This document shows positions 35,925-48,180 of a DNA stretch of 64,000 bases, piece by piece. How positions within the stretch are numbered: position 1 is the first letter of the stretch; every line of letters starts with the position of its first letter. A program made the translations under genes and the position numbers. This DNA comes from Linanthus parryae (lineage: Eukaryota > Streptophyta > Magnoliopsida > Ericales > Polemoniaceae), in assembly GCA_023055425.1 (NCBI GenBank), contig JALGPY010000001.1:116727057-116791056 (forward strand), read 5' to 3'. The notes beneath the pieces are model-generated. The model worked only from the letters and a program-made list of their open reading frames with translations. It was not told the origin of the DNA and ran no database searches.

Positions 35925-37961
35925 ATCATCACAGGTTCATAAAATATTATTTTATTACTGATTTCTGATCAAGTGTGACAAGAATTCCAAAATCAAATAA
36001 TATTTCGAGGATTTTAAAACAATTAAACACATTCCAAGTGGGGGATGAAATACGACAACTATTTTCCATTTAAACAAGAAGTTGAAACGAGATAAGCTGG
36101 TTCGCGAGGCTAATCAAGTAAAATTCACAAGCATATTTTGAGACAGAAAATATAAATCACATTTTGACAAGAAGTGAGATAGGCAATCAAGGCTAAGCAT
36201 ATAACTCACCTGATCCAATAGCAATTATCACATAAAGCTCATTCCATCGGTCGTAGCCCTTACTTGCGAACCCGTCGCCTACAATTACCAATTTCTAATT
36301 ACAACAATAGTAGTACTTCTAAATAAATTGATGCATATGCCCCATACGATTGCTAGGCTATGTTTAATACTTAGTCCAACTCTCAAAATCCTCCCCCCCC
36401 CCAAGAAACTCGTCTCGAGTGGTATTCTTATAATTATACAAGAAGCATTTTAAGGACATATCGTGATATCCAAAAATTGAGGAGATATTTATCAAGTAAT
36501 ATTGTAATTACGACCATCGTGATACTAAATATAATATTTGTCCGCGAAGCGTTATTTTAGCTAAAAAGACTATTTTTATATTCACAATATTTATTTAAAC
36601 AATATTTTTGTTCAAAAATTTAATAAAATTTTGAGCTCGCTATTTCAGTAGACAAAAGTAGTACTAACGTTTTATTGAAGCAACTTTATTTTCTATACAT
36701 GCAAACATTAACTTAGTTTTTAATAAAACGTTTTTAGTTTATTTTCTAACGAACAAGTCGTGTACTATTTCAATACCCGGAAAACTGGTATTTTTAGATA
36801 ATATTTTTATTCCAAAATTTTCATTTTTATTTTTATAGAAAAGTGTAAATTTTATGTAAAAGACAAATAGAACCCCTCAAGTTATGTTAAAAGATAGCAA
36901 GATCCCACTACACACTCACAAACCAGACCCATAAATGACAACAACCTCCCGTAACAGATTATTAAAGAAACTTATCCACCTTACACCAAGTTTGTATAAA
37001 AGACACTTTAACCCCCCCCCCTTCATGAAATACTAATATAGTTAAGCTAAAATTGGATTCAAGCATGCAATACACGATTTTGATTACATAAATCAACTCA
37101 GGAGAAGATTTAGAGCATACCCACACCAAAAATTACGAGAAACGGTGAAGAAACGAGACGGGTCGAAGCGTTGAAAAAGTCGCCGGAGTTGGAACTCAAT
37201 CGGAGCTTCTCCGGTTGTTCTTGTCCTCGGTTGAGGCCTCCTCAAGCTCGTTCGGACCTCTAGGATGCAATAGAGATAGGTGAGAGGTCGTGGGTGCCGC
37301 TAGTTTGCTTGGGCTCGAAGCTCGCCGGAATTCATGGAGGTCCGGCGGCTCCGGCGGCTCTGCTGCTGTTGCTGCTGGGTTTCTTCGTCTTCTGATGGCT
37401 CTGTCGAGAAATGAAGAGAGGTGGAGAGAGAAGGGGAAAGATGGAGATGGATGGCCAGTGGTGGTGGCGGTGATTTTTCCGGCGGTTCTCCGACGGTGGC
37501 AACGGCGGTAGTGGCTTCTTGTTGTCGCTGCTTCTGCTGTTCCTCCTGGTCCGTGGGTGATCAGAGAAGAGAGGGGGGAAGAGATGGAGGTGAAAGAGAA
37601 GATAAGTTGGAGGTGGTGGTGGTCGGGTTTGCCGGCGGTGACAGCGGCGGCCTGCTGCTGTTGCTGTTGTCTGCTGTTTCTTCTGCTCCGGTGGACAGAG
37701 AGAGAGAGAGACAGAGAGATGGTGGTGAGGTGGTGTTTGTGGCGTCGGGGGTGAGGGTGGTGGTTCTTGTTTTCGGAGGTGATGGTGGTGGTGGGTTTCT
37801 CTCGGTCCGAACAAAGGAGAGAGAGAGACAGTGAGATGGAGGGAGAGATGGTGGTGGCAGAGGGGGTGGTGATGGTGGTGGGGTGTTGTTGGGTGAGTTT
37901 TCCGAAGAATAGAAGGAGAGGGTGAAGGTATAGAAGTGGGAGAGGATAGGGATAGAGTGAC

Positions 37962-37962
<1 letters not shown>

Positions 37963-38001
<39 letters not shown>
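37963..38001. repeat. (GA)n microsatellite in LTR2
   Basis: Lies at the same place as 33542-33600 in LTR1 but is purer, with about 19 GA units. Confidence 0.9.
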
Positions 38002-38003
<2 letters not shown>

Positions 38004-38268
38004 GTTGGGGAACAAAATTTTGGCAGGTCTTGAAGAATGAGAGAAAAATAGTTTAAACAACTATTTTTGTGTTTATTTTATTCAATTATTGCTATTTACC
38101 CATTAGTCTATATTGTTTATGTCAAATACAACTATCACCCCAGTCTAATAACTAATTAATGTTATCTAAAATTACAAACACCTCCCCACGCGACATGTAT
38201 TTTGAAAATAACCGCTTAAATTTACGAAAAAGTCATTAACTAACATATAATGAAAACAGAGTATTACA

Positions 38269-38891
38269 TCCTTCCCCCCTTAAAGAGAGCTTCGTCCTCG
38301 AAGCTTGAGCGAGAAACTAGGGTTTCGGTCTTAGAGTCACCACTAACGCTATAATACTTAGCAAGTTACTAATACAAGTAGAATTCAGGGCATGCCACGA
38401 GGGTCCAGAGATACGGTACATAGGATCGTCACCCTAGTCCGTCCTAAGTTCCTCGCGCTGGTACGGTGCGTGGGATCGTCACCCCAGTCATATCTTAATT
38501 CGTAGAACAATTGCTTGTACAAGTAACACACATTAACTTTCACACAACCCAAGTATCCATATATACTTTCACAACTTAAGTCTTATACAGGAAGGGCATT
38601 TCACAACCAAATAAAAGACAATATCAATCAATCACATAATATATATTTCGTCGGGATTTACTAAGAAAAATTCCCATGTAGAGAAGAGAACCGTATGTCT
38701 GAAACAGCACTGGGGCCCAACACAGATTAGGGTAATCTCGGATAATACGTAGCAATTTATCATGCAGGAGTCTATAAAGGATTACACCCCCAAATACCTG
38801 ATTTTTTGTATTTTATCTTTCCCTATATTCATTTTAGGTTACCCTACAGGTTTTAGTACCTTATTGGAACGAACCAAGCTCTGATACCACC
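38269..38891 (-). mobile_element. internal segment 2 of the array
   Basis: This 623-bp segment is collinear with internal segment 1. Its primer site is intact (minus strand TGGTATCAGAGC), next to LTR3. Confidence 0.8.
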
Positions 38892-41555
38892 TGTAACAAC
38901 TCCCCTTCTCCGTCTCGGAAGAGACCGGGAGAGTGCTACTTGAATAACGGAAATCGAGAACAAAACCTTCCATAAATTTTAAATAACGAGTAATTACATT
39001 ATTGTCTTTAGGCTACAACACGTGCTACAACATCATAATAATGACTTTGATCTAGTGTTCTCATCGTAAAGTGATGATGCGTGATAATCTACGTGAGTCT
39101 CGAATCCCGCTACTCCATAATCCCACCTCCTAGACATGCGGGGGAATGAAACGAAGAACACAGTTTTTCGAAAATCAGCAAGAAATGATGAGTGAGTTAC
39201 ACCTTAGCATGTAAAACCAGGAAAGGTGAGATAGGATACAGGGTTGCATTTTAAAAACAGTTCAAGAGTATCAGATTAAGAGTATAACAACTGATTTCAA
39301 GAATAAAGCAACAACGTTAACAAGAATTGATTGTTTCTCACGTAACTGATCTGTTTACCGCGATGTCCCAATAAAATTTCTGATACATCAAAAGTTTCCA
39401 ATTAAATATTTCATGTGTGGCAAGACCTGTTCAGAACGTGGCTTAAATATAACTATTCTCAAACGTAGTAATCGTATTATTAATGGGAAAACCTTTCCCT
39501 AGGAAACCTTCCCGGCGTAGGACGACAACGAGAGAGAAAATATTTCCTCTATGTCTGGCGTTGAGGAGACATAGTCATGCCAACAGTTTTAAACAATAAT
39601 ATAGTCCCAACTAGAATCCAATCGTTATGCACAGTAAGCAGACATAGTCATGCCAACAAAGGGGCCTCCCAAAAATAATGCCAACAAGACAGTCGAGTTA
39701 ATAATTATTAGTTTCACAGTACCCGGGTAGACCAGTAACCACAATCAGACATTCTAGACCTTAAGAGTTGCAACACCCTCCTAAGAGCGTCAATCAAAGG
39801 AGTTGTATCTAGAAGCATTACTCCAGCCTACGGCGAAGTATTCCAAAATCAAATAATATTTCGAGGATTTTTAAAACAATTAAACACATTCGAAGTGGGG
39901 GATGAAATATGAGATTTTCAATTTAAGCAAGAAGATGACACGAGATAAGCTGGCACGCGAGGCTAATCATGTAAAATTCACAAGCATATTTTGAGACAGA
40001 AAATATAAATCACATTTTGACACGAAGTGAGCTAGGAAATTAAAGCTAAGCATATAACTCACCTGATCCAATAGCAATTATCACATAAAGCTCATTCCAT
40101 CGGTCGTAGCCCTTGTTTGCGAACCTGTCTCCTACAATTACCAATTTCTAATTACAACAATAATACTTCTAAATAAATTGATGCACTTGCCCCATACGAT
40201 TGCTAGGCTATGTCGAATACTTAGTCCAACTCTCAGAATCCCCCTTCCCCCAAGAAACTCGTCTCGAGTGTTATACTTATAATTATACGAGAAGAATTTT
40301 GAGGACATATCGTGATATCCAAAAATTGAGGAGATATTTATCAAGTAATATTGTAATTACGACCAATCGTGATACTAAATATAATATTTGTCCGGGAAGC
40401 ATTATTTTAGCTAAAGAGACTAATTTCATATTCTTTATATTTAGTTAAACAATATTCTTGTTCAAAAATTTAACGCTATTTCAATAGACAAAAGTGGTAC
40501 TTACTGTTTTATTGAAGCAACTTTATTTTCTATATATGCAACCATTAACTTAGTTTTTAATAAAATGTTTCTAGTTCATTTTCTAACAAACAAGTCGTGT
40601 ACTATTTCAATACCCGGAAAACCGGTATTTTTAGATAATATTTTTATTCCAAAATTTTCATTTTTATTTTTACTGAAAAGTGTAAAGTTTATGTAAAAGA
40701 CAAATAGAATCCCTCAAGTTATTAAAAGATAGCAAGATCCCACTACACAATCACAAACCAGACCCATAAATGACAACAACCTCCCCTAACAGATTATTAA
40801 AGACACTTATCCACCTTACACCCAGTTTGTATAAAAGACACTTTAACCCCCCCCCCCTTTCATGAAATACTAATCTAGTTAAGCTAAGCTTGGATTCAAG
40901 CATCCAATACATGATTTTGATTACATAAATCAACTCAGGAGAAGATTTAGAGCATACCCATATTAAAAATCGTGAGAAACGGTGAAGAAACGAGACGGGT
41001 CGAAGCGCCAAAAAAGTCGTCGGAGTTTGAACTCGAGCGGAGCTTCTCCAATTGTTATTGGCCTCGGTTTAGGCCTCCTCATGCTCGGTCGGACCTCTAG
41101 GATGCAATAGAGATAGGGGAGAGGTCGTGGGTGCCGCTGGTTTGCTTGGGCTCGAAGCTCGCCGGAATTCATGGAGGTCCGGCGGCTCTGCTGCTGTTGC
41201 TGCTGGGTTTCTTCGTCTTCTGATGGCTCTGTCCATAAAGGCAGAGAGGGGAGAGGGGGAGAGAGAAGGGGAAAGATAGAGAAGGATGGCCAGTGGTGGT
41301 GGCGGTGATTTTTCCCGCGGTTCTCTGAAGGTGGCAACGGCGGCAGTGGCTGCTTGCTGCCGCTACTTCTGCTGTTCCTCCTGGTCCGTGGGTTATCAGA
41401 GAAGATATGGATGCAGAGATGGAGGTGAGAGAGAAGAGAAGTTGGAGGTGGCGGTGGTCGGGTTTGCCGGCGGGTTTTCGTCGGTGGCAGCGGCGGCCTG
41501 CTGCTACTGTTGTCTGCTGTTTCTTCTGCTCCGGTGGACACACACACACACACAC

Positions 41556-41586
<31 letters not shown>

Positions 41587-41748
41587 TGGTGGTGAGGTGG
41601 TGTTGGTTGCTTCGGGGGTGAGGGTGGTGGTGCTTGTTGCCGGAGGTGATGGTGGTGGTGGGTTTCTCTCGGTCCGAATAGAGGAGAGAGAGAGACAGTG
41701 AGATGGAGGGAGAGTTGGTGGTGGCAGAGGGGGTGGAGAATGTGGTGG
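38892..41748 (-). repeat. LTR3 of the array, truncated and lacking the minisatellite
   Basis: It is collinear with LTR2 up to GTGGCAGAGGGGGTGG at about 41735, then cut by a plus-strand gypsy LTR at 41749. At 39838 it jumps from GCCTACGGCGAAG directly to TATTCCAAAATC, so the whole minisatellite region present in LTR1, LTR2 and LTR4 is deleted. A (CA)n(GA)n tract at 41537-41586 is private to this copy. Confidence 0.8.
41537..41586. repeat. compound (CA)n(GA)n microsatellite
   Basis: CACACA followed by GAGAGA at the position where LTR1 and LTR2 have a short GA run after CCGGTGGACA. Confidence 0.9.
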
Positions 41749-44258
41749 TGAAATACCCCGTTATTTAGAAACGGGTATTTTTAAAAAATATTAGGTGTTA
41801 ATATGTTGAAACAGGTATTTTATAATAATATTGGGTGTTAATATAACATTAGTATAAGTTTGGGTACTGGTTGTTATTATCTTAAAGTTAATTTTATTGT
41901 TATAATCCGTTAGGGGGTTTTATGTAGTTTCCCTAAATTAAAGTGTGTCTTTAGTTGAACTTGGGGGGTAGTAGTTGTGCTATTACTAAACCAGTGGGGT
42001 TTCAATTGCCTTTACCCTAAAGTTTAGTCATCTTCTTCCTCAAACTCTCCCATGGAGGAAGAACTCCATCTCCAACCCAATTCTACTACCACCACTCCAA
42101 ATCTTTATCAAACTTGTTAATTTTTGTCCTTATACACTCCGAATTCAATAGAGACCCAATATTGTTCATCAAGAAAAGTAATTTTGCCTGAAACATAGTC
42201 CGATTCGGAATTTGAAAAAAACTTGAAAGTGGGTTTCCTCATGGAGGTTGAATTCTTCACCTCTCTACCTATATAAACCCATAAATTCTCAGATTTTAAA
42301 CCCACAATATCAATCCCTCTAACCTCTCAATCTCTCCTTCGATCTCTCTCTCTCTCTCTCTCTCTCTCCCGTTCAATCCCTCTCTCTCTCTCATCCGATG
42401 GGCTGCCCATCGCCGCCGCCGCTGCTGCCCACCTCCGCCGCCGTCACGTCCCGCCTCGCCGCCGCCGTCTTCGCCCCTCGCTGCGGTCTTCCGCTCTCTC
42501 TCCGGCGCCACCGCCGCCTCCATCCCGTCGTTTCTCTCTCTCCTCGGTTAGAAACCCGTCTTTTTACTTCTTCTCCTTTTATTCTTTTGTTTTGTCTTTA
42601 ATTCATTTATTATTATTATTGTATTATTAGTACATATTAGTAGTGGGTTAGAAGAAGAGAACAAGTGGGGCTGTGGCCCAGTTGTTAAATGTTAGTACTT
42701 AAAGCCTAGTGGGTATGAGAGAACTAGGTCTTGGGTTCAAATCTCACAAGAGACATTTATTTTTTTTACTCATCTTCACTCCAAAATAAAAGTATATTTT
42801 TCTTACTTATTTTTATAAGTTTGTAACAAATTGTAGTAAGTTACTTTCTTCAAATAGATTTGTTATTTCTTTTAAATAAAAGTAGTTAGTTTATAACATA
42901 TATCCTCTACTAAGGGTTGTTCGGTTGGAAAAAATACTATTTGAATTAAAAGTGTTTTTGAGGTAAAATAATATGCTTCTCTACCCTAAATAATAAAAGG
43001 AATATTTTATCTAATCTTATAATTTATATTTATATAATTATAGTTTGATATGTTTTTACAAATAATAAACTTTAACTCTATAAAGTGTATTTTCCTATAA
43101 AAGAGGTTGTTCGCCTTAGTAAAGGTTTGGGAGAGTTAGTAAGGGATTTATTTCATTTACCTATAGGACTTCGTGTGCAATGTGTTGATTAGGATATTAT
43201 TAAATTTGTAGGCGACAAATTTCGTTGACGAAGGATACGTCGAGCATTACTAGGAAGTGAATTGCTTTTGCTTGAGATTCAAGGTAAGTAAACATGTCAG
43301 GCCTAGTGCCCATATCTTCTTTTGTGTCTAAACTGATTTTGTGATTTATTGTCTCAAAATTTGAATATCTACTTGAACTGTTTATTTGAGAAAGTTTACT
43401 GATTTTACAAAGGTGATTCTATCACAACTTTCACATGAAATGATAATAAGACGTAAAGACGTAAAGTGGAATAGTTGTACCGGGGATCAATATTTTGAGC
43501 TTTGGTCGATGTGGACTACGTCTCTCAACCCACTTTATTTTATTTTGCTCGGTCGCAGCCGCCCCGATTTCGCTCCAGTACTTACATCTTTGGCCGCTAG
43601 AAGTCTTAGGGGGTGTCGACACTTATGGTCTGGTAGCCAGTTATTAGTAGATCTCCCCCGTGTCAACTGGATATAAGATGTATTTCCAGGAATGAACCTT
43701 TATTGTTTAAAGTTGAAAGTCCCTATTGGACAATGAAGAGAGTTTGAGAATGTTTCCCCACTCGAAATGCTAAGTGAGAAGAGTTTGGGAATGTTTCCCC
43801 ACAAGTGAAGTGATAAAAGGAAAGATTGGTGAATTCTTATTTCATACTTATACTCTTACTCGAATACTTTACTCTTCAAACTCATGTGTCGTTTTTAAAA
43901 TGCTTCATAATCTATTTACATGCTTGGGTGTTGCTTACTCAGTATTTTTCGATGACTTTGGAAACTGTGGTGTTTCTTTTTGTTTCTGCACCACAGGTTT
44001 AGGTGGAAGCATGGCTTTTGGGGGAAATCGAGACACATCACTTTAGTAAATTTAAATTTCACATATAGAATTATTTTATTTAGTAGTTAAATTTTAGATT
44101 GGAATAATGTCCATATTTGTTGCGAGACAAGTTTTAATTAATTATTTTATGGATTTTGGATTGGATATTCTGTTATAAAATCTCCTTGTATCCGAGTTAA
44201 TCTCGGGTACGGAGTGACATCCCCGGGCTTCCGGCTTGGCGGTTTTGGGGGTGTTACA
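41749..44258 (+). repeat. gypsy (Tekay-like) LTR in plus orientation
   Basis: It runs from TGAAATACCCCG to GGGGTGTTACA and is followed by a tRNA-Met primer site. It shares blocks in the same order with the LTR starting at 61020: CCTAGTG...CCTTCTTT.GTGTC, GCTCGGT.GC, GGCCGCTAGA.GTCTTA and GGGGGTGTCGACACTTA. A CT-rich microsatellite and GC-rich block (42343-42540) resemble a promoter/leader region. It encodes no supported protein. Confidence 0.75.
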
Positions 44259-44259
44259 G

Positions 44260-44272
44260 TTGGTATCAGAGC
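44260..44272 (+). other. primer-binding site of the plus-strand gypsy element
   Basis: TGGTATCAGAGCC lies one base after the LTR end. Confidence 0.8.
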
Positions 44273-44446
44273 CTGGTTATCCAAAAGGGAAATCTAAAAT
44301 CTGTAGGGAAATTTAAAATGGACATCGGGAAAGAATTTAAAATTTGACATACCGTTGGGAATTTGGGTAGCAAGTGAAACTAATTTTTTGATGATCAATG
44401 TATTATATTACTTGATTAGTTGCTCATTACATGCCATGTATTGTAT

Positions 44447-44489
<43 letters not shown>

Positions 44490-44818
44490 TACTTTAGAGT
44501 ATTATATGATTGATACAATAGATTATAGTGTATGATTAAGGCTAATAGACCACACCTTTGAGACGCAACATGTGAAGCGAAGGATGGTATGAGAAAGAGT
44601 GTCCTCACCTTTTTTACGAGATATTTTGAGTTCCGAGAACGTCACTTCTCCAAGGGGAGAAGGATGTAACCCTTCATATTTGAAGTACGTCATTCTAGTA
44701 CATCGTTATAGTATGTTACTCATCGTGCGTGATATTAGGTTGCATTTGCTAGTTATACCCTTGAATGGAGACTCGTAGATGGGGGTTGTTTAGAATGTGG
44801 TTTCAACTTCGAGGACGA
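44273..44818 (+). mobile_element. short internal remnant of the plus-strand gypsy element
   Basis: About 0.55 kb of non-coding sequence with an (ATTT)n tract. A purine run AAGGGGAGAAGGA at about 44655-44667 is followed by TGTAACCC, which looks like a polypurine tract with the start of an LTR. The segment ends with ACTTCGAGGACGAAC, then switches to internal sequence of the minus-strand array. No complete 3' LTR is present. Confidence 0.5.
44446..44491. repeat. (ATTT)n microsatellite
   Basis: About eleven uninterrupted tetranucleotide units. Confidence 0.95.
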
Positions 44819-44866
44819 ACCAAGGTTTTAGTCCCTTATTGGAACAAAACAAGCTCTGATACCACC
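44819..44866 (-). mobile_element. residual internal segment 3 of the array
   Basis: Only the last ~48 bp of the internal segment remain: TTTTAGTCCCTTATTGGAAC and the primer site (minus strand TGGTATCAGAGC), directly before LTR4. Confidence 0.75.
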
Positions 44867-45962
44867 TATAACAACTCCCCTTTTCCGGCTCGGTAGAGAC
44901 CGGGAGAGTGCTACTTGAATAGCGGAAATCGAGAACAAAACATTTCCATAAAATTTAAATAACGAGTAATTATATTATCGTCTTTAGGCTACAACACGTG
45001 CTACAACTTTATAATAATGAATTTGATCTAGTGTTCTCATCGTAAAGTGATGATGCGTGATAATCTACGTGAGCCTCGAATCCCGCTACTCCATAATCCC
45101 ACCTCCTAGACCTGCGGGGGAATGAAACGAAGACCGCAGTTTTTCGAAAGTCAGCAAGAAATGCTGAGTGAGTTACACCTTAGCATGTAAAAACAGGAAA
45201 TGTGAGATAGGATACAGGGTTACAATTTAAAAACAGTTCAAGATTATCAGAGTAAGAGTATAACAACTGATTTCAAGAATAAAGCAACAACGTTAACAAG
45301 AATTGATTGTTTCTCACGTAACTGATCTGTTTACCGCGATATCCCAATAAAATTTCTGATACATCAAAATTTTCCAATTAAATATTTCACGTGTGGCAAG
45401 ACCTGTTCAGAACGTGGCTTAAATATAACTGTTCCCAAACGTAGTAATCGTATTATTAATGGGAAAACATTTCCCTAGGAAACCTTTGCGGCGTAGGACG
45501 ACAACGAGAGAGAAAACCTTTCCTCCGTGTCTGGCATTGTGGGAACCTCTTCCGCCCCCACTCTTATGAACCATACTCAGAGATCGCAACGTCATAATTA
45601 ACAGTGTCAAACAATAATATAGTTCCATTTAGAATCCAATAGTTATGCACAGTAAGCAGACATAGTCATGCCAACAAAAGGGCCTCCCAAAAATAATGTC
45701 AACAAGACAGTCAAGTTAATAATTATTAGTTTCACAGTACCCAGGTAGGCCAGTGACCACAATCAGACATTCTAGACCTTAAGTGTTGCAACACCCTCCT
45801 AAGAGCGTCAATCAAATGAGTGGTATCTAGAAGCAGTACTACAGCCTACGGCGAAGGTGTCGGGGTGCACGTAGTGCCATATCTTTAGGGACCAAAGCCC
45901 GGGGAATCATCACCCGTAATAAGTAATATAACTGGTTCCGGTACATGCGAATCATTTTATTT

Positions 45963-46161
45963 AGGGGATCAACCCGAATATCTCTTTAGGTACTAAGCCC
46001 AGGGAATCATCACCCAACACAAGTAACTCCGGGGATCGAACCCGATTATCTCTTTAGGTTCTAAGCCCAAAGAATCATCACCCAAATATAAGTAACTTCG
46101 GGGATCAAACCTGATTATCTCTTTAGGGACTAAGCCCAGGGAATCATCACCCAATATCATC
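45963..46161. repeat. 69-bp minisatellite in LTR4
   Basis: About three copies, fewer than in LTR1 and LTR2, with extra point changes such as GATCAAACCTG. Confidence 0.85.
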
Positions 46162-46850
46162 ACATGTTCGTACAATATTATGTTATTACTGATTTCTGAT
46201 CAAGTGTAACAAGTATTCCAAAATCAAATAATATTTTGAGGATTTTTAAAACAATTAAACACACACTACTAAAAATATTGGCTTTTGCGGCGGGTAAAAA
46301 CAGCCACAAAAACATCCAAACACGCCACAAATAGTTTTTGCGGCGGAACTTGTGGCATTTTTCAACCGCCTCAACTGCCTCCGTCGTAAAAGCTCAGTGG
46401 CAGTTTGTTTCCGCCACAAATACCTTTAGTGGCTGTTGATGTGGCTATTTTCTACTGCCGCAAAAGCAAATTTTTTGGCTCCAAATATTTTTTTAGCAGC
46501 AGTAACCTCCCGCCTCAATCAAAGGATTTCCCGCCACAAATCCCGAAAAATAAATTCATACAATATCTTTTGCTTGAGCTGCTATAAGCTTGGAATTTGA
46601 GATTATAAATCAATTGCAATCAACCCATACATAATTTCCATAAGAAACCGCGCCCACATCTTATGTAAGTCAACAACAATTTTAACCATTAGTAAATTGA
46701 ATTGTTTACATGAAGGTAGAAGGGTTGGGTTCTTAAACCTACCACACAACAAAAAGTACTGTGAGGCTACTAGTGTAATCTCTATTACATAAACTTAAAG
46801 AAGAGAAATACAAGTCTTCATCACCCTCAAATGCCCTTTGTGGTGCACGG

Positions 46851-47082
46851 CCGAGATATTGCTGCACGCCTTATGTGGTTAGGTTGATGCCCCATGGAGG
46901 ATAGTCAATCCTGGCCATTGAGATCCCAATAGTGTTGAGTCCTGGTTGCTGGGCTGCAGAAACTGGAGTCACCCTTGAGCCAACTGCATTTGATCCGTTC
47001 CCATTAATGTCAAGCTCACTGAAGGAGAAGTCACTCGCTCTAACTATGCTAGTCTTCTTACATGCCAACACATTTTTCGTAG
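46851..47082 (-). pseudogene. captured germin-like protein fragment, exon 2 part
   Basis: On the minus strand, after a TATAG acceptor, the frame reads KNVLACKKTSIVRASDFSFS, then ELDINGNGSNAVGSRVTPVS, PGLNTIGISMARIDYPPWG and IN. This is the N-terminal part of a germin-like cupin: germin-like proteins have a K-C-K-D-P-like motif, NAVGS, VTPV, PGLNT-GIS and RIDYA-P-G in this order. The metal-binding HTHPRA motif that should follow is frameshifted (HIRRAAIS in the next frame), and homology ends near 46850. The rest of the cupin barrel is missing. Germin-like proteins are secreted manganese proteins; this copy is not functional. Confidence 0.82.
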
Positions 47083-47282
47083 CTATACGTCCATGAAAGA
47101 AACAGAAACACTAGTACGCATAACTACACAGTTGTAGTAATTAGAAATCAAGAACTGATCCTAACAAAGAAACGTTAGATCTAGAACAAAAATGAAGTTA
47201 ATATTATCCCAAATCATTGCAAATCCCAAGTTTCTTTTTATCCTGGACTTGAATTTGAGAATTATGATCAATATGTATGTAC

Positions 47283-47396
47283 CTTGATTATTAGTGTCTG
47301 CTACACAGAAGCCTTAGCTAGAGGGCTGTAGTCAGCTGTCAGTGCAACACAAAAGGCCAGAGTGAAGAATCCGAAGATACACTGATAATTATGTCC
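47283..47396 (-). pseudogene. captured germin-like protein fragment, exon 1 with signal peptide
   Basis: The minus strand encodes a hydrophobic signal-like stretch GFFTLAFCVALTADYSPL and, one base shifted, GFCVADTNNQ ending at a GTAC donor. D-F-C-V-A-D is the conserved start of mature germin-like proteins. The intron 47083-47282 is retained with its splice sites, so the fragment was taken from genomic DNA and not from an mRNA. No good ATG is left and a one-base insertion breaks the frame. Confidence 0.72.
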
Positions 47397-48014
47397 TTCC
47401 TAGATCTGAAATTTTCTTTCTCCTGTATCAAGTACGTTCACATGAAAGGTAAACAACATAAAGAAGAAACAATATTTTACGGCTGACAAAGTAAAACTCA
47501 TCTTCCAGGAAAGAAGAATAATACAAGTACATACTAGACGGTTACCTGAGGATACACACACACACACACACTAGGTATTGCCCGTGCCTAAAGGCAGACC
47601 GAGAGAAAAAAAAACGAATCCCAACACTATTCGTTGCACGAAAGAGTGAAGTACGTTAAAAAAATGTTAGACGAAGGAAATTAGAAGCATTCCGCTAACC
47701 AAAGAATCAAACGAGATATCCAACCCGAGTACAAAGGAGAAATCATAATCAACTGACACATCAATAAACAATAAAAACGAACATCTTACACAGAAAAGTA
47801 TAGAACAATTAGGCGTGAATTACAATGAATCAACTCTGATCCATGGATGAGAATACAAAATACGTATCCCAATATCATTCTATGGAGATATACATTGTCC
47901 TACTATCACTCTGTTTGAAAAATTCATCAATAATCGAACACTATTGAATGAATCTACTCCTCAGAACAACAGAAAGAGACATAGAAGCCCTGAGAGATTC
48001 AGAAATTTGGGAGA

Positions 48015-48180
48015 CTACAAAATCAAAAAGAAGTGTTCAGTGACTTGAAGGGGATCCATGTCTAGAAGCACGCCATTATAAACAGCTCCACCTTTGACAT
48101 GGTCATAACCGATGCCAACAACCGAGAACTTGAAGCCGCACGCGTAAAGCAGGCACTTGAGTAAATTTGAGTTTTATAAT
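48015..48180 (-). other. possible second captured coding fragment, unrecognised
   Basis: A minus-strand frame of about 55 codons reads LLKCLLYACGFKFSVVGIGY and DHVKGGAVYNGVLLDMDPLQ, and ends at TAG 48015-48017. Composition and hydrophobic pattern look protein-like within an otherwise stop-rich, AT-rich region, but I recognise no family. It could be a captured exon or chance. Confidence 0.25.

Larger units (their letters stand above)
34499..38268 (-). repeat. LTR2 of the array (about 3.77 kb)
   Basis: It is collinear with LTR1 but lacks the hAT MITE. Its first bases, TATAAAAACTCC, are mutated from TGTAACAACTCC. The 37332-38060 minus-strand frame is low-complexity Ser/Leu/His/Pro and is not accepted as a gene. 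Confidence 0.85.

Noticed and set aside
42398..42601. 67-codon frame starting MGCPSPPP in the plus-strand gypsy LTR
   Set aside because: It is GC-rich, Pro/Arg/Ala low-complexity sequence downstream of a CT microsatellite. It resembles an upstream leader frame, but no conserved protein is recognised and the related LTR at 61020 does not keep it.
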